DNA of 33,882 nt from Pleurotus ostreatus/Saccharomyces cerevisiae fusant (GCA_024196135.1 JAMQCK010000248.1:1-33882); one strand, 5' to 3'; positions 1-10,853 are shown, counted from the stretch's first letter. Program-made: numbers and translations. Notes: a model not told the origin generated them from the sequence alone.

Positions 1-15
1 GGACGGTGCCCACAG

Positions 16-193
16 ACCCGCACCTTCATTGAGCTCCGACTACGTCGACAAGTTTTGCATAGTCTATGTCGCGAGCAACTCCAATGGCGCGTCGATGGAA
101 GCCTCCCGTGTGAGCCTGATGGTAGATAGCCTCGGGAATATTTTAGGAGAGGTTACCGAGCCGCAGTGGATTCGCATGCCTGTGCGGCCATAG
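16..193 (+). CDS. Orphan small-protein family, copy 1 (3' exon only)
   Basis: Only the last exon is in the window. A CACAG acceptor ends at base 15. The exon then reads 178 nt to TAG at 191-193, exactly the length of the last exon of copy 2 (4458-4635). The encoded tail contains FCIVYVASN, a helix-like middle and a terminal PQWIRMPV. These align with CIVFIASN and PEWIRIPV of copy 2, and more distantly with IVYIA and WYRR of copies 3-5. No known domain is recognised. The function is unknown and no signal peptide or membrane segment can be judged from the fragment. It groups with copy 2 rather than with copies 3-5, judging by exon length and the WIR-x-PV ending. The 5' exons lie beyond the left edge. 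Confidence 0.7.
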
Positions 194-3100
194 GTGGCAG
201 ACTGGCTCGTTCAACCTTTAGTCCGTCGACTTTCTTGCGTCTAAAAACGATCGTTGTGTTCTTCCCGTCTGTTGTGCAAAGTCGTGGCCTCTGAAAAGAA
301 AAATCCAATCCAGAAAACCTTGACTTTCATGCCCTTTGACCAGCAACTCGCAGAAGGCATCGGCATGAAGCGCGAAGTCCAACACGGGTGAATCACGCGC
401 TCGCCACGCGGCCTCTGTCGCATGGCCCGCATCAACGTTCCGAGGCCGCGCTCGATCGACCTGGACTGTTGTTGTTCGCAGTCATGAAGTCCGTCCTCAG
501 CTTCTGCTTGTTATATTGCACGGAAAGCGCTCTCGTGATATGATTCGTTCTTATTGTAGCCTTCTTCCTGCAGGCCTTGGAATGCACCGAATCGCCGGCC
601 TTCGATCTCCCGTCCAGACTCGGTCACTCTCGCGCTACTTATCCACGGCCATTCTGTTGAGACGAACGAAGGATCTTCCGCCCGGATTGTCTGCGTATAT
701 GGTGCGTGATCGTTTGTCGAACCGAGGACGAAGCATGCTGATCGCTTGCTAGCTATGCCAGCCCCGTTCGCTCTTGAGGCAGCTGATCTTCTGACCTCCC
801 AATGTGAGGACAGTATGAGAGCGCTATCCGCATAGCGCGGCAGCAAGCCGGATCGACGAGGCAGCATAGGTCCTGCGAGTGCGTGTCGATCGTGCTGTCC
901 TGAATCCCACTGACTGATACCCGTGCAATTCAACTCTGCTCCTATCCCGCAGCAAGATCGCCGTCTTCTATTCCCCTTCTACCCGGTCGACGGTCGACAA
1001 CTTGATGCTGCAAGACATCCCTGCATACCACCGGGCTACTCCACGCCTTTGGCCGACACGTCGGGCGCCTTCCCCATGCCGCTGCCTTCAACTGCTCGTC
1101 CGCACGCAGAACATGTCCAACCCCGCGCTCGAGCTTCCCTCGTACTCGATCAGCGAGGCCGGTTGCTCTTCCGCGATGCCTGTGAGACTGTTGCAACGTC
1201 GTCCGAACAGGGCGGCTGGACGCGGCTTGCTGGCTGGCGGGGAGGTGCGCGATGGAGTCATGAGGGCGCGCGAGACACAATGTTAACGAGGAAGACGAGC
1301 GCCGCTTCGAGCGATCGAACGTCGTGCCCCGAGGTCGCGGTCACTTTGAAGTCGACACACCAGCAATACCTACCTGGCGTAGCCTGCAACGAAACAGACG
1401 ATCACCAGTCCTGACTAGCTATACGTGAAGTGCACTAAACGCAGGGGCGTGCTCTCGAGCAGCCACCAGAGCATCGGCATGACAGTCCCGATTCGACCCA
1501 TCATCCCTAGACTTACACCCCGGCACCCTTGGCGTCTTGTTCATCGCCGTCTTGGTCCTCGCAGTGCGCCCCGGACGCTATTCTATCATTCGCGGCCACG
1601 ACTGTCGTTCAGTCGGAGCGATGAATCCTCGCGGCGATGGCGCGACGGCGCCGCGAAGAATCGCGCATTCGAACAAGCATACGGGACTACGTAGAAGAGG
1701 AGGGACGGTATGGGAGGCGCTAGCAAGCGGACGATTTGGACGCGGGGACGCTGCCTGCTGGAGGAGCTAGCGCCGTCTGCGCCGAGTCGCGTGGGCTGTA
1801 CTGCTTTCTGGATTGCTCGCCTGCGCCGCTTGCTCGAACTCCCCTGGCCAACGATAGCGCCAGACGAGACGGTGATGACAGCCATTGTGTCTCAGACGTC
1901 ATGCGGGATCGCGGTGGAGACCGCACCGAGCAACGCCGAAACTACCTGCACTCTTTTGGGTGCAAGCGAGGGCGTCGCCAAGGCCCGGTGTCGCGACTTC
2001 CTCCGGCACCGCCGCGGTCGTGCCAGACTGTCCCGACCTTGCATCTCCGCCCTCCGTGCATCTACGCTACTCCATCTCTCTCCCTCGCATCTCACGTCAA
2101 TACCTACGCCAGAATATATTCTATTGCCAGCATACCGCGCTTGAAGTGTTCCCTCTGTTTGTCGCTGCTGAGCCGGAGGTAAGTTCTATCCATATTGGGA
2201 TATATGTCCGGACGGAAGCAACGCGGGACCAACGAGCCAACGCGGAATCAAATAACCGTTGGTCCCGTCGTGGTATCTGTCCTCATTTGCGTGCTGTTTT
2301 CCTCCCCCTGAGGTATGTATGTGCGCCACGGTATGGCTTGCTTACTGATACGGACTGCTTAGGCCCCTCGAACAGCGTCCTGCGCCGGTAGACGCTCTAG
2401 TCTGTCTTGGGGGAAAGGCACCAGAGAAGCCACCACCGACGCGCAAACCGTGCAAGCCGTGCGACGTATCTTGCGGGCTTCTGCGGCAGGCCCCAAAATC
2501 TGAGGTTGATGTTGGAGAGCATGCGAAGTCCCGGCGGTCCACCGCCACGAAGGACAATTTGTCGACGTCTTCTCAAGCCCGCGGCTACCCCCGCAGCGTG
2601 CGTTGGCGCGTTCAGTTAGGGCCCATCTGCTGCTTCCCTCGCGATGTTCTCAAGTCCAACTTACAGAAGGCAAGGGTTTGCCGGCAGCCTATCCGCCTTC
2701 TTCGCTAGTGAGTCGCTCGCGTTGGCCCACAATCTCGCCTGAAATTCTGACTGAAGCACAGGTACAGGATCCGGAGCAATACCTTCTATCTGACGCCCAT
2801 CTGGCCCTTTCCAAAGGAGCGTCAGTGCGAATTCAGTTACGACCTTCGTCGATTATTTGAATACGAGTTGCTTCCCTCGATTGACGCGAACAATGAGGAG
2901 GGAGTCGAAGCTAGAACCTGGGGTACCGGTATTCGTCTGCACTGGCGCGCTCTCACCGCGCGTGTGGGTCTTTCCGCTTCTCGCGGATGCTCGGAAGGGC
3001 CGACCGCGCAGGAGAACATGCTCAAGTCCCGCGACGTTCGTGTTCAGAACGGGGTACAGGTGTGTCGGGCATTTCGGCTGCGACTGGAGCGTACGAGGAC

Positions 3101-4068
3101 TATTCCCTTTGCAGCTAGGATCGGCACATCTTCACGCACAAAATGGGGTCGGAAGACAAACAATGGCCTCGCGGAAAGGTAAAGAAAGGGCGCTCGGGCG
3201 CACCCGAAGATGTTCGAACAATGCCTGGTTGTTAGGCCCTTTTGTCTGACGGTGTCAAGCATGTGCTCCGCCGTCGAGACCGCACGTACTGCTGCCGCGC
3301 AATCTCTGTGGAGAAAGAGGCTATTGTGAGTCACAATGCAAAAGCGTGAAAGTACTAGCATGGGCGCCGGTAGCCGGTGACATTCTCAACGGCGGAGGCC
3401 GGCGCCCCCTGGGGCTCATCCCCGCGAGCTCAAGCATATGAAGAGAAGCCCATTGTTCCAACAATGAGAGAGGGAGACGACTGGAGATGAGCGTTTGATT
3501 CCATCTTCATCGCCGCGGTGAAATCCCTTCCCTTGTCCCTCCCAAGCTTCTTATGCCTCCGGTTTGGGTTCGTTGGCAGGATGTCGGAGTCCCTCAATTG
3601 TGAGCCACGATTAGCGGCGCGCCTGGGATTGTCCATCGATGGCATCTGCGTGGAAGAGCCTTAGAAGAACATCATCTTCCGGGAAAGCACTACTCGATTG
3701 GTAGAACAAAGTGCTTGATATCTTTGTGCTATAGTGCTGCCTACATCAGCACCTGTGGCAAGCCGCTTGGCATGCCAACTCGTGGATTGTTCGCAGATCC
3801 GCCGTCTCACGGCTTTCACCATATTGGCACCTGAATAGACATTGGGTTCACAGACAATTTGGGAGCGTCCGCTGTGCAATCCGTCATCGCGAGATCTACG
3901 TTGTTCTCAAACGTAACGTGAGCTTAAAGTTGCAGGTCTCCGGAATTGATCCGGGTGACGTACAGCCACAAGGCGCGACCCGAGAAAGCAACATCGCCTT
4001 TTCATCGTCCAACTTGTTCTTGACCGTCATCCTCTCTGTCGCCACACGCACCGCTCGTGCTCCTACCC
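194..4068. other. Long stretch with no recognised gene
   Basis: About 3.9 kb with short open frames on both strands. None shows a family motif, a convincing splice series or similarity to neighbours. One short frame near 1520-1570 encodes a hydrophobic stretch (LGVLFIAVLVLAV) that could be part of a small membrane protein, but I found no supported start or exon chain. There is no obvious transposase, reverse transcriptase, long terminal repeat or tRNA. An unrecognised lineage-specific multi-exon gene cannot be excluded. Confidence 0.5.
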
Positions 4069-4635
4069 ATGTCTCCTACTGTAGAGTGCGTCATATACTG
4101 CACAGACCCTCACGATGCTCACCCTACAACTAGCTACAGTCGCTTGAACGACATCTACCGTCAAGCCAAGCCGCCAGCGGCTAAGGTCAAGCGCGGCGAA
4201 CGTCTTGACCTATTCCCCGCACGCCTTGCCTACGACTGTGTACCTCCCCTCAGGTCAGCGGAGGTGCACGGGCTGCTGCCACCGATGTACATCCTGGGTT
4301 GGCACTACACCATGGACGGCTTCGCTGAGCACGTTGGAGAAGGCGACGCTCTGAATGTATTTGAGGCCCGCGTCCTGGGGCCGTTCTATGAGAAGTACAA
4401 GGATGGGTTGTGAGTGGCTGCGCCGTGGTCTACCCGCATGATGTTCATCGTCGACAGACCTGGACCCTCGCTAGACTCGAGGTCAACCGATGATTACTGC
4501 ATAGTCTTCATCGCGTCGAACACCTTTGCGTCCGAATTGGATCTGCCTGCCAAGGAGAGGGTGATAGAAGGTGTCAAGGATATCCTCCGAGAGAAGAGAA
4601 ACCCAGAGTGGATCCGTATCCCTGTGTCGCAGTGA
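4069..4635 (+). CDS. Orphan small-protein family, copy 2
   Basis: Spliced model: 4069-4085, 4140-4409, 4458-4635; 154 residues. The first exon is 17 nt (ATG plus five codons, phase 2), ending at a GTGCGT donor. The first intron is 54 nt, so unspliced reading also stays open. Splicing restores MSPTVDRLNDIY, which aligns with the starts of copies 3 and 4. Features in order: an N-terminal helix (RLNDIYRQAK), a basic motif RGERLDLFP, a PPL turn, the family signature LPPMYILGWHY, a helix ending in PFYEKY, then CIVFIASN and terminal PEWIRIPV. No signal peptide or membrane segment is visible. Function is unknown and it is probably a soluble protein. It is closest to copy 1. Confidence 0.72.
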
Positions 4636-5250
4636 TAGCTACATTGGTGGATATGCTATGAGAATACTTCATGGCTCCGATTTACTAGGTGAACCCAGGA
4701 TTTCGACTCTGCTGCTAGCACCAGTGAGCGCTGAGCCTCGTCAGAGTGCCGAGAAAGTTCAAATTGTACGCACTAGTTGATATACTATTCATGGCCATAG
4801 TGGCAGGGCGGGCGTCAGCGGAATGCCTCAAAATGACAAAAATCGCAATTTCCGAGAAGAAATATTGTCGAATCAAGTTCAAGCTCGTAATGACAGTGGC
4901 TTACACTGCGCCGTAGGCCGCCCGGGTGTTGTTCGGACTGTAGTGTGTGCAGTAATCTCCCCACAATCATATGTCATCGTAGTCATTATATCCCCGTTTG
5001 GAGCACAATGGGCATGATCTCGGGGACCAATGGAGCTGTTGGTTTCCCCTTTCAACTCACAATGACTTACAAACTTGAAGCGCAGTCTTGGAATGCCGAG
5101 TTGAGTCCGCTATTCACTTTGGGGTGGATGCGATACTCCTGACTGATTGTTCGCTTTCACATTGTCCGCCTTCACGCTCCAGGTAGAACCCATCACCCCC
5201 GTGTCAGCCCTGGCCGGGCGTTCGCTAAGGGGGTGACGCGTATACAGCCA
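4636..5250. other. Spacer between family copy 2 and the PD-(D/E)XK-like gene
   Basis: About 0.6 kb, less GC-rich than the genes, with only short unremarkable open frames. It should hold the 3' untranslated region of copy 2 and the upstream control region of the next gene. I see nothing else in it. Confidence 0.5.
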
Positions 5251-5257
5251 TATATAA
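5251..5257 (+). promoter_or_regulatory. TATA box (TATATAA)
   Basis: A perfect TATATAA followed by GG. The usual start of transcription about 30 bp downstream would fall near 5285, which excludes the ATG at 5271. The first ATG after 5285 is 5479, the chosen start of the following gene. A similar TATAAGG-type element lies at 7088-7092, upstream of the truncated relative at 7123. Confidence 0.6.
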
Positions 5258-5478
5258 GGCGCAGTCAACAATGAGTTACACCCAGAGATCTCCAGCGCTC
5301 CTCCGCTTCGTATACCTCTTACAGGCATCGATCGGTTTGATATTGCTCTACGCCGTGCGCCTTGATTACCACACGAATTGTCAGTGGGCCCGCAGAGCTC
5401 ATCATTCAATCGGGAGAGGCTCACATCCTTCCAGGCCGTACTGCTCGTTCGCGGTATTAACCACTTGGAGTGGCGAAA

Positions 5479-6658
5479 ATGGCGTTGACAGCTATTGTAT
5501 GTTCGTCATCGTGGCTCTCGACCTTGCTCACTAACTGTCTGATGTAGACCTTCCTCTTGCCGCCCATCATCATTGGCATTCTCTACGCCAATTCTTTCTA
5601 CTATAATCGGCGGCTTACTGAATACTCTTCCTACGCGCTATGGACGACCGTGCTGCACCACTTGATCAGCAAGGTCGACACTTGGGGTGTTCTTGCGATC
5701 GCACCGCAAGCAGAGGTCTACATCTCCCCCCTTGACGAGGACTTCGTCGATGACCCCGATATGTCCTTCAAGACGCGCCCCGACAAGGAGGCGAAGGGTG
5801 TCCGTATCGACCTGGCACTCCTGCTACACCGTCCTCATACGAAATCGAAATCCACCGTCTTAAGATCGATCGGCCTGAAGTCGGTGGCGGATCTCTTCCG
5901 GTACATCTGCGGCCATGTCTTCCATCCCCCCCTCTACGACGCTCTTTCGATCCAATCCACATTCATCGCGCTCTTCGTCGAGCTCAAACGACCTGTCTCC
6001 CGGCACGCATCCATCGGGATCTGGCTTAAAAGGGTCAGGGACACGCTCACGCTGGCACGCCTGCAAGCCGAGCAACAGTTCGATTGTGCGGTGTCCTCCA
6101 AGCGCTACGATGCCCAGAAGGAGGCTTGGCTTATCGCCGGCACCCTGGACATCTTCTGCGTGCGGCTGGTCCATTCCGACGATGAGTTACGGCATCGTTA
6201 CATTCCTGGACGATACGTAGCTCTTCAGGACCGTAGCGATCAGATGGAGGATGATTGGAGGCAGGAGGATGACAGAGCCATCAAGGATAAACGCGCGGCT
6301 CTTCGAGCGGCTGCGAAAGATCAATCTCGCCCCGATGCGCCGTCGGAAGAAGAACTTCGCACCTTTGCTCCGCCGTTCAGCGACATGGATATCCAAGACT
6401 ACCTCAATACCAGGTCTGCGAAAGAGCGGAACGATTTCGGCTTTCAGCTCTCGGCGCCCGCGCTCGCAATGCGGAAGACCGACCTGAAGTCTTGGTCGAA
6501 GCCCATGCGGCTTGGGTCTCCGGTCGCCAACGCGTATCTGGCTTGCATTCGCGAAGATCTGAATGCACAGGTGACCGGTGTCACTCGCAATTGGGGAAAG
6601 GTAAGTCTCGTCTATCAGGATTTGGGTGATGAGTTCTCATTTCTTGCAGGCTCCGTAG
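5479..6658 (+). CDS. Membrane-anchored PD-(D/E)XK nuclease-like protein
   Basis: Spliced model: 5479-5496, 5548-6600, 6650-6658; 359 residues. The ATG context is strong (A at -3, G at +4), and it is the first ATG after the start predicted from the TATA box. Residues 1-20 form a hydrophobic N-terminal anchor (MALTAITFLLPPIIIGILYA). The middle contains VYISPLDEDF, then RIDLALLL, and about 55 residues later IALFVELKRP followed by a Gln-rich helix. A strand ending in Asp followed by a hydrophobic strand with E-x-K is the layout of the PD-(D/E)XK nuclease fold. The C-terminal third is charged and helical. Many basidiomycete proteins of this type are annotated only as hypothetical. Nuclease activity is an inference. 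The membrane anchor is unusual for the fold. A truncated relative follows at 7123. Confidence 0.62.
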
Positions 6659-7087
6659 GCGGCCACCTTCGGCTCGCGCCGACGTCCTGTAGGCAGGTGT
6701 GAAGATCTGATACGGTGTAATATACTCTTGTTATATCATGAATGTCATCTGCTGGTGTGGCGAATTTCAACATACGACGTGATCGTGAGGGGTGTCGGCG
6801 AGTTCATGACCGATGCCGGCCCCTTGTACTCAGGCTTGGTCGTATATCAGTACGGCGAGTAATTGTCAGTGAGCGGTGTTTGGCGATCCCATAGCGTACC
6901 CACAGCGGACCGGTGAGACATGTGCAGACGCTCTCATCATCCTCAGTGTCTCGAGATGTAAATCAAGAGATGCGAATCACAATGGACTGGTCGTTATTAC
7001 CTCGGATGAATCTCAATCGCCCCCAAGTGGGTACCCTGCAAAGGTAATCGTCATACCCTAGAGTCTATTGTTCCTCAGACTGTCGCT
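6659..7087. other. Spacer after the PD-(D/E)XK-like gene
   Basis: About 430 bp with the 3' untranslated region of the upstream gene and the promoter of the next one. No gene is seen. Confidence 0.45.
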
Positions 7088-7092
7088 TATAA
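7088..7092 (+). promoter_or_regulatory. TATA-like element (TATAA) before the truncated relative
   Basis: TATAAGGG lies about 31-35 bp upstream of the ATG at 7123. It resembles the TATATAAGG of the intact gene at 5251, which suggests both promoters share ancestry. Confidence 0.4.
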
Positions 7093-7122
7093 GGGTACAC
7101 CGGATATGGAGCACTCGAAGCC

Positions 7123-7490
7123 ATGCATCGCTGGATCCTCGCAGTCTTCGGTGCGTTGCTCGCCATTCCACGCACACGACTTCGAGAACTAAGCCACAGG
7201 TCAGAGTATCTCATGTCAGTCCGTTCGAACAAGAGAAAGCGCGCTGAACGCGACGTCCTCATGTCCTACCAACTGGCGGAGGCTGCGTGGCAGCGATCTA
7301 GCGAAGTAGGCGCTTGGCCCGACGTTCTCCAAATCCAGCCTCAGACCGAAATATACGTTGGCCCGATGTCAACGTCGACCCTCAGCTCGTTCGGAGTCGA
7401 CGTGAGTCAACGGCTGCCTATTCTCCACGGTCCTCCACTTACCACGTTTCCCAGACGAGCAAAGCCCGTCACGACAAGCGAGCGCAGTGA
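7123..7490 (+). pseudogene. Truncated relative of the PD-(D/E)XK-like gene
   Basis: The frame from 7123 encodes a hydrophobic start (MHRWILAVFGALLAI). A helix with SYQLAEAAW follows, then DVLQIQPQTEIYVGP, matching GVLAIAPQAEVYISP of the gene at 5479. A GTGAGT donor at about 7402 and a CAG acceptor ending at 7454 give TSKARHDKRAQ, parallel to FKTRPDKEAKG of the intact gene, and then TGA at 7488-7490. The stop falls just before the RIDLALLL and VELKRP region, so the putative active site is missing. The decayed NDUFS2 copy starts about 300 bp further on. Either it is a pseudogene cut off by that rearrangement, or a short protein retaining only the N-terminal part. Confidence 0.55.
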
Positions 7491-8298
7491 TGCCCATCCA
7501 AGGCAGAGGAACGACCGGTGCGCTCGACGCAGATGACGCGCCTGCATCCTATCATCTCCTATACATACTTCATCCAACATCTTGTACCTGCCGACTGGAA
7601 GTCCAATGCGTCCATGCTACAGAGCGCGGACGCCTTTGCTTGACCCCACGGCTGTAGATCCCCTGGGTGTATTTGTAGTGGCGCGCAGCGGATTTTTATA
7701 CGCACCTTCCCGCCTTCTCGATATCTGCCAGAGAACGAGAACAATGTCCCTCTCGGGCCACCGACGATGCGCCCTCGCAGTCCTCGTGCAGATAAAAGTG
7801 GTTGCATTTTCCAGGACTCGAGTCTACAGCACCAGTAGTGACCACGCGTACCATAAGCCCCAGCCACTCCGAAGGGTCCAGCTCGTCTAGCGGCCGACCT
7901 CCCTGCATGACGACAAAAAGTCAGTATCGCGCGCTCGAAGAGGACATTGAAAACCTCGCGCACCCGAATACCAAGTCCATCGTACCGATGACCGCCACCG
8001 CGTCGGTCAACGTGCGGTCTGAAGTACGATTCGTGAGCAACATATCCCGCACGCCCAGCAAAAGAGCTCCTACCACTCACTCCGCAAGATGTTTGAAGTC
8101 CGAGCCCACCAAGTGCGCGTAGCCAGGCGCGCGGATAGAGCAGCGGTATGTCCGGATCGAGCCTTCGCTGACAAGGTCCACGCCCATCTCGCCCTTCAGC
8201 GCCTCGATGCCACTGTACGTCTCGCCTGGCGGGACGAAGGAGCCCTCAGAGAAAAGCTCCATGGAAAGGCGTTGTACGGCGAGACCTTGCGCATGCCC

Positions 8299-8344
8299 CA
8301 TGGCGCACCGCTACCTCGCAGCATGGCGCACCGCTACCTCGCAG
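8299..8344. repeat. 23-bp tandem duplication inside the decayed NDUFS2 copy
   Basis: Two identical 23-bp units starting CATGGCGCACCGC, followed by two more degenerate units up to about 8405. They expand the segment equivalent to LRGSGVPW of the intact gene. Confidence 0.75.
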
Positions 8345-8460
8345 CACGGCACACCGTTACCACATCGTCACCGCGCAGCACGGCACACCATTACCGCGCA
8401 GCGCGCCTCCCGAAAACGAGATGCGCTGTGCATCCTCCGCCACCGCCTGTCCGACCTTGA

Positions 8461-8506
8461 TCGTCCGCCGCTTCCGGATCCTATCGTCCGCCGCTTCCGG
8501 ATCCTA
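8461..8506. repeat. 23-bp direct duplication inside the decayed NDUFS2 copy
   Basis: Two identical adjacent 23-bp units starting TCGTCCGCCGCTTCC. The intact gene has a single equivalent at about 16730-16755 ([10 protein letters not shown] coding region). Confidence 0.8.
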
Positions 8507-8573
8507 TCGCCCGCCACGACCTTTTCGATCTCGTCGATGCGCCAGCTGTGCTGCCTCGCCAGATGTGGATGTC

Positions 8574-8621
8574 GTCGAGCAAGCCGTGCGGGATGCCGTC
8601 GAGCAAGCCTTGCGGGAGGCC
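8574..8621. repeat. 24-bp tandem duplication inside the decayed NDUFS2 copy
   Basis: Two near-identical 24-bp units starting GTCGAGCAAGCC. On the - strand they double the LPHGLLDDI coding segment into [17 protein letters not shown], in frame. Confidence 0.8.
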
Positions 8622-9150
8622 GAACGCGACGCCGCCAGAGCGCACATACGCGGCGGGCAGGCGTCCTCCGGAGGCGCGCTCGTAGAACTCCATAAGCTGC
8701 TCGCGCTCTACGAAGCCCCACAGGAAGAGCGTGAGGGCACCGACGTCCATAGCGTGGGTGAGGACGGCCATGAGATCTGTGAAAGGGAGATGAGGTTGAT
8801 GGAAGGAATGGAGAGGGAATAAATTGGACGTACGGTTGAGGATACGGGTGATTTCGCCAAAGAGGGTACGGAGCCACTTCGCACGAGCGGGCACTTCAAT
8901 GTTGAGGAGCTTCTCGACGGCCATGGAGTAGCAGAGCTCGTTCGTCACTGAGGTAGGTTAGCACCGATACACAGGCAAAGAAAGAAACTAAGTCACGCAC
9001 TCATGCTAACGTAGTCCAACCGGTCAAAGTACGGCAGCGCCTGCGTGTACGTCTTGAACTCAAGGAGCAACTCCGTCCCGCAGCGCAGCAAGCCGACGCC
9101 TAGGACCTCCTCGCCGTTCAGCTCTAGAAACATGCGGAGCACGCCGTGAG

Positions 9151-9204
9151 CGGCGGGATGCTGGGGACTGAAGTTGGCGGCGGGATGCCGGGGACCAAAG
9201 TTGG
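9151..9204. repeat. 27-bp tandem duplication inside the decayed NDUFS2 copy
   Basis: Two 27-bp units starting CGGCGGGATGC, followed by a partial third. On the - strand they turn the conserved [11 protein letters not shown] into [20 protein letters not shown]. Confidence 0.8.
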
Positions 9205-9263
9205 CGGTGGGGTGCCGCATCTTGCCGCAGCCGCCCTCGCCCTCCGCGAGCGTCTCTCCGACG

Positions 9264-9383
9264 GAGAGGTGCCGAGTGTTTTCGACGGAGAGGTGCCGGA
9301 TGTCCTCGACGGGGAGGTGCCGGATGTCCTCGCCGGAGAGGTGCCGAACGTCCTCGCCGGAGAGGTGCCGAACGCCCTCGATG
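9264..9383. repeat. Five 24-bp tandem repeats inside the decayed NDUFS2 copy
   Basis: Five consecutive 24-bp units of the form GAGAGGTGCCGrATGTCCTC plus four bases. On the - strand they encode an in-frame [12 protein letters not shown] octad, amplified from the single [11 protein letters not shown] segment of the intact gene (about 16000-16020). Confidence 0.85.
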
Positions 9384-9900
9384 GCGCGAAGGCCGAAGGT
9401 CTTGCCGGCCAGCACGGTCTTCACGGCGGATGCGGAGAGTGTAGGCGGGCAGGTGGGCTGGGGGGTAGGAGAGATACGGCGATGGAGATGCGGGGTAGGT
9501 AAGATACGGCGATGGAAATGCGATGGAAGTGCACTTGCCCTCCCACACGCACCTTGCGGGTGGCGTCCTGCAACTCGCGTATGCACGCTGCGTGGGCTCC
9601 CTCGTCCTTCTCATCGGCGGGAGGTGGAGCTCGGGCTGACTGCGAGGGCATCAGTCGAGCGGATAGGAGGGGTGAGGAATTGCACGCACGTAGTGTCCTT
9701 CTGCCGCTCGCCATCCATCAGGACGAGCGCAGTAGGCGGGCGGCTGACATCCTCCTAGAACAAAGACAGGTTGCCGGCTGGCATCCTCGCCAGCACGCAG
9801 GCTCTCCAGCGGCTCCGGAGGTACATAGTTGGGGACGCGAGATAATGATGCCGATGGCGATCGCCAACTAGCGCATTGTATAGCGACGCCCGATCGTTGA

Positions 9901-10853
9901 GCTTAAGACGATGGGTGTGAACGATGCGGCGGCCAGGGAGGGATGGGCCGTGTCTTCGTCTTTGGTCTGCGCAGGGCTCGTGAGTGACGAAACTTGCGCG
10001 AGTAACGAGGATATGGATAGGCTTATGGCCTGGCGGAGCTTGAGGACGCAGTGAAGGAGAAAATGCAATGCCCGTCCTCAAGAGATGCAGATGTGTATTC
10101 GGGCCTTCTCGAGAGCGTAGGGACGAGTCAGAGACGGTTCGCTTTGCGAGAACGGCCTTGAAGGGGGCGAGCAGGGTCTGATATGCGCACGCACCTCACC
10201 TAGCATTGAACACTCCTTCTCCCTCGCTACCTATGTCCCAAATCGGTTAGGCCTCGTCTAGAAAAACGCCCACAAACGCCTGATCTCCGCTGACCCTTCC
10301 GGGCACATCGATCCCCATGCCGCGCGAGGGGTACGCCCACTGCAGTACCGATCGTCAGCACGCGGAAGGTGGTAGGATTTGCGGTTCCCTACGGAGGTTG
10401 CGCGCCAGAATGCGCACTGAGCAAGAGAGGCTTTAGGGCTGACACTTACAGGATGAGACTGGGATGCGCGTGGACAAAGGCGCGATCGACGGTCACGCTC
10501 AAACGCGTGCAGTCACGCAGGCGTGTCATGTCACGGTTGACAGCGATGGCAGGTGCCCCTGGGCCCTCTTATGACCTTGCTCTGCGATGAGAATACGGCG
10601 GGATGTCATAGTAGGCGATCGCGAGCCTTGTACCATGTTCAAGTATCATGCTGTCTGACCCCAACGCCTCCCGGCTTACTTCACGTCGCGATCAAGGTTG
10701 GCCCTGTCGACGCCTCGGCACTTGCCGGTTCCACGTTTGATTCCGTGGTTCCTACGCCACAAACCTGATTTACGTACCTGCCCATCTCTTCTGCTACCTT
10801 CATCGTCCGTCGGATTCCTCCAGCTACTCCATTGACTGGCGCTTGAGGATCAT
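9901..10853. other. Spacer before orphan family copy 3
   Basis: About 950 bp with short frames only. The left part may include unrecognisable remains of the duplicated NDUFS2 5' region. The right part should be the promoter of copy 3. No gene is supported. Confidence 0.45.

Larger units (their letters stand above)
7795..9900 (-). pseudogene. Decayed inverted duplicate of the NDUFS2 gene
   Basis: The - strand follows the intact gene at 15202-17626 from about 15490 to 17715, including introns and some 3' flanking DNA. Recognisable blocks, with many frame changes: ADEKDEG (about 9615), [30 protein letters not shown] (about 9005-9060), [20 protein letters not shown] (about 8890-8948), [42 protein letters not shown] and [13 protein letters not shown] (about 8110-8240), and AVDSSPGKCN (about 7815). 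About 300 bp matching 16865-17177 are deleted. Introns are retained, so this is a DNA-level duplication and not a retrocopy. Stops and frameshifts rule out a complex I subunit. The mitochondrial presequence exon is not recognisable. Five sites carry tandem duplications of 23-27 nt absent from the intact gene. Confidence 0.88.

Noticed and set aside
923..2391. Several overlapping open frames as one or more genes
   Set aside because: No motifs, no consistent exon chain and no similarity to neighbours. GC-rich DNA gives such frames by chance.
5271..5534. ATG at 5271 as the start of the PD-(D/E)XK-like gene
   Set aside because: It lies 14 bp after the TATA box, before the expected transcription start. 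The frame does not join the main exon, whereas 5479 does.
8368..8948. Long open frames on both strands as separate genes
   Set aside because: They are shadows or pieces of the decayed NDUFS2 copy; the conserved segments switch frame repeatedly.
8299..9383. CRISPR-like array of 24-bp repeats
   Set aside because: The units are directly adjacent without spacers, and the host is a eukaryote. They are tandem duplications inside a decayed gene.
9146..9502. + strand frame rich in VPDVLAGE repeats as a repeat protein
   Set aside because: It is the complement of the 24-bp repeats in the decayed NDUFS2 copy, with no independent support.
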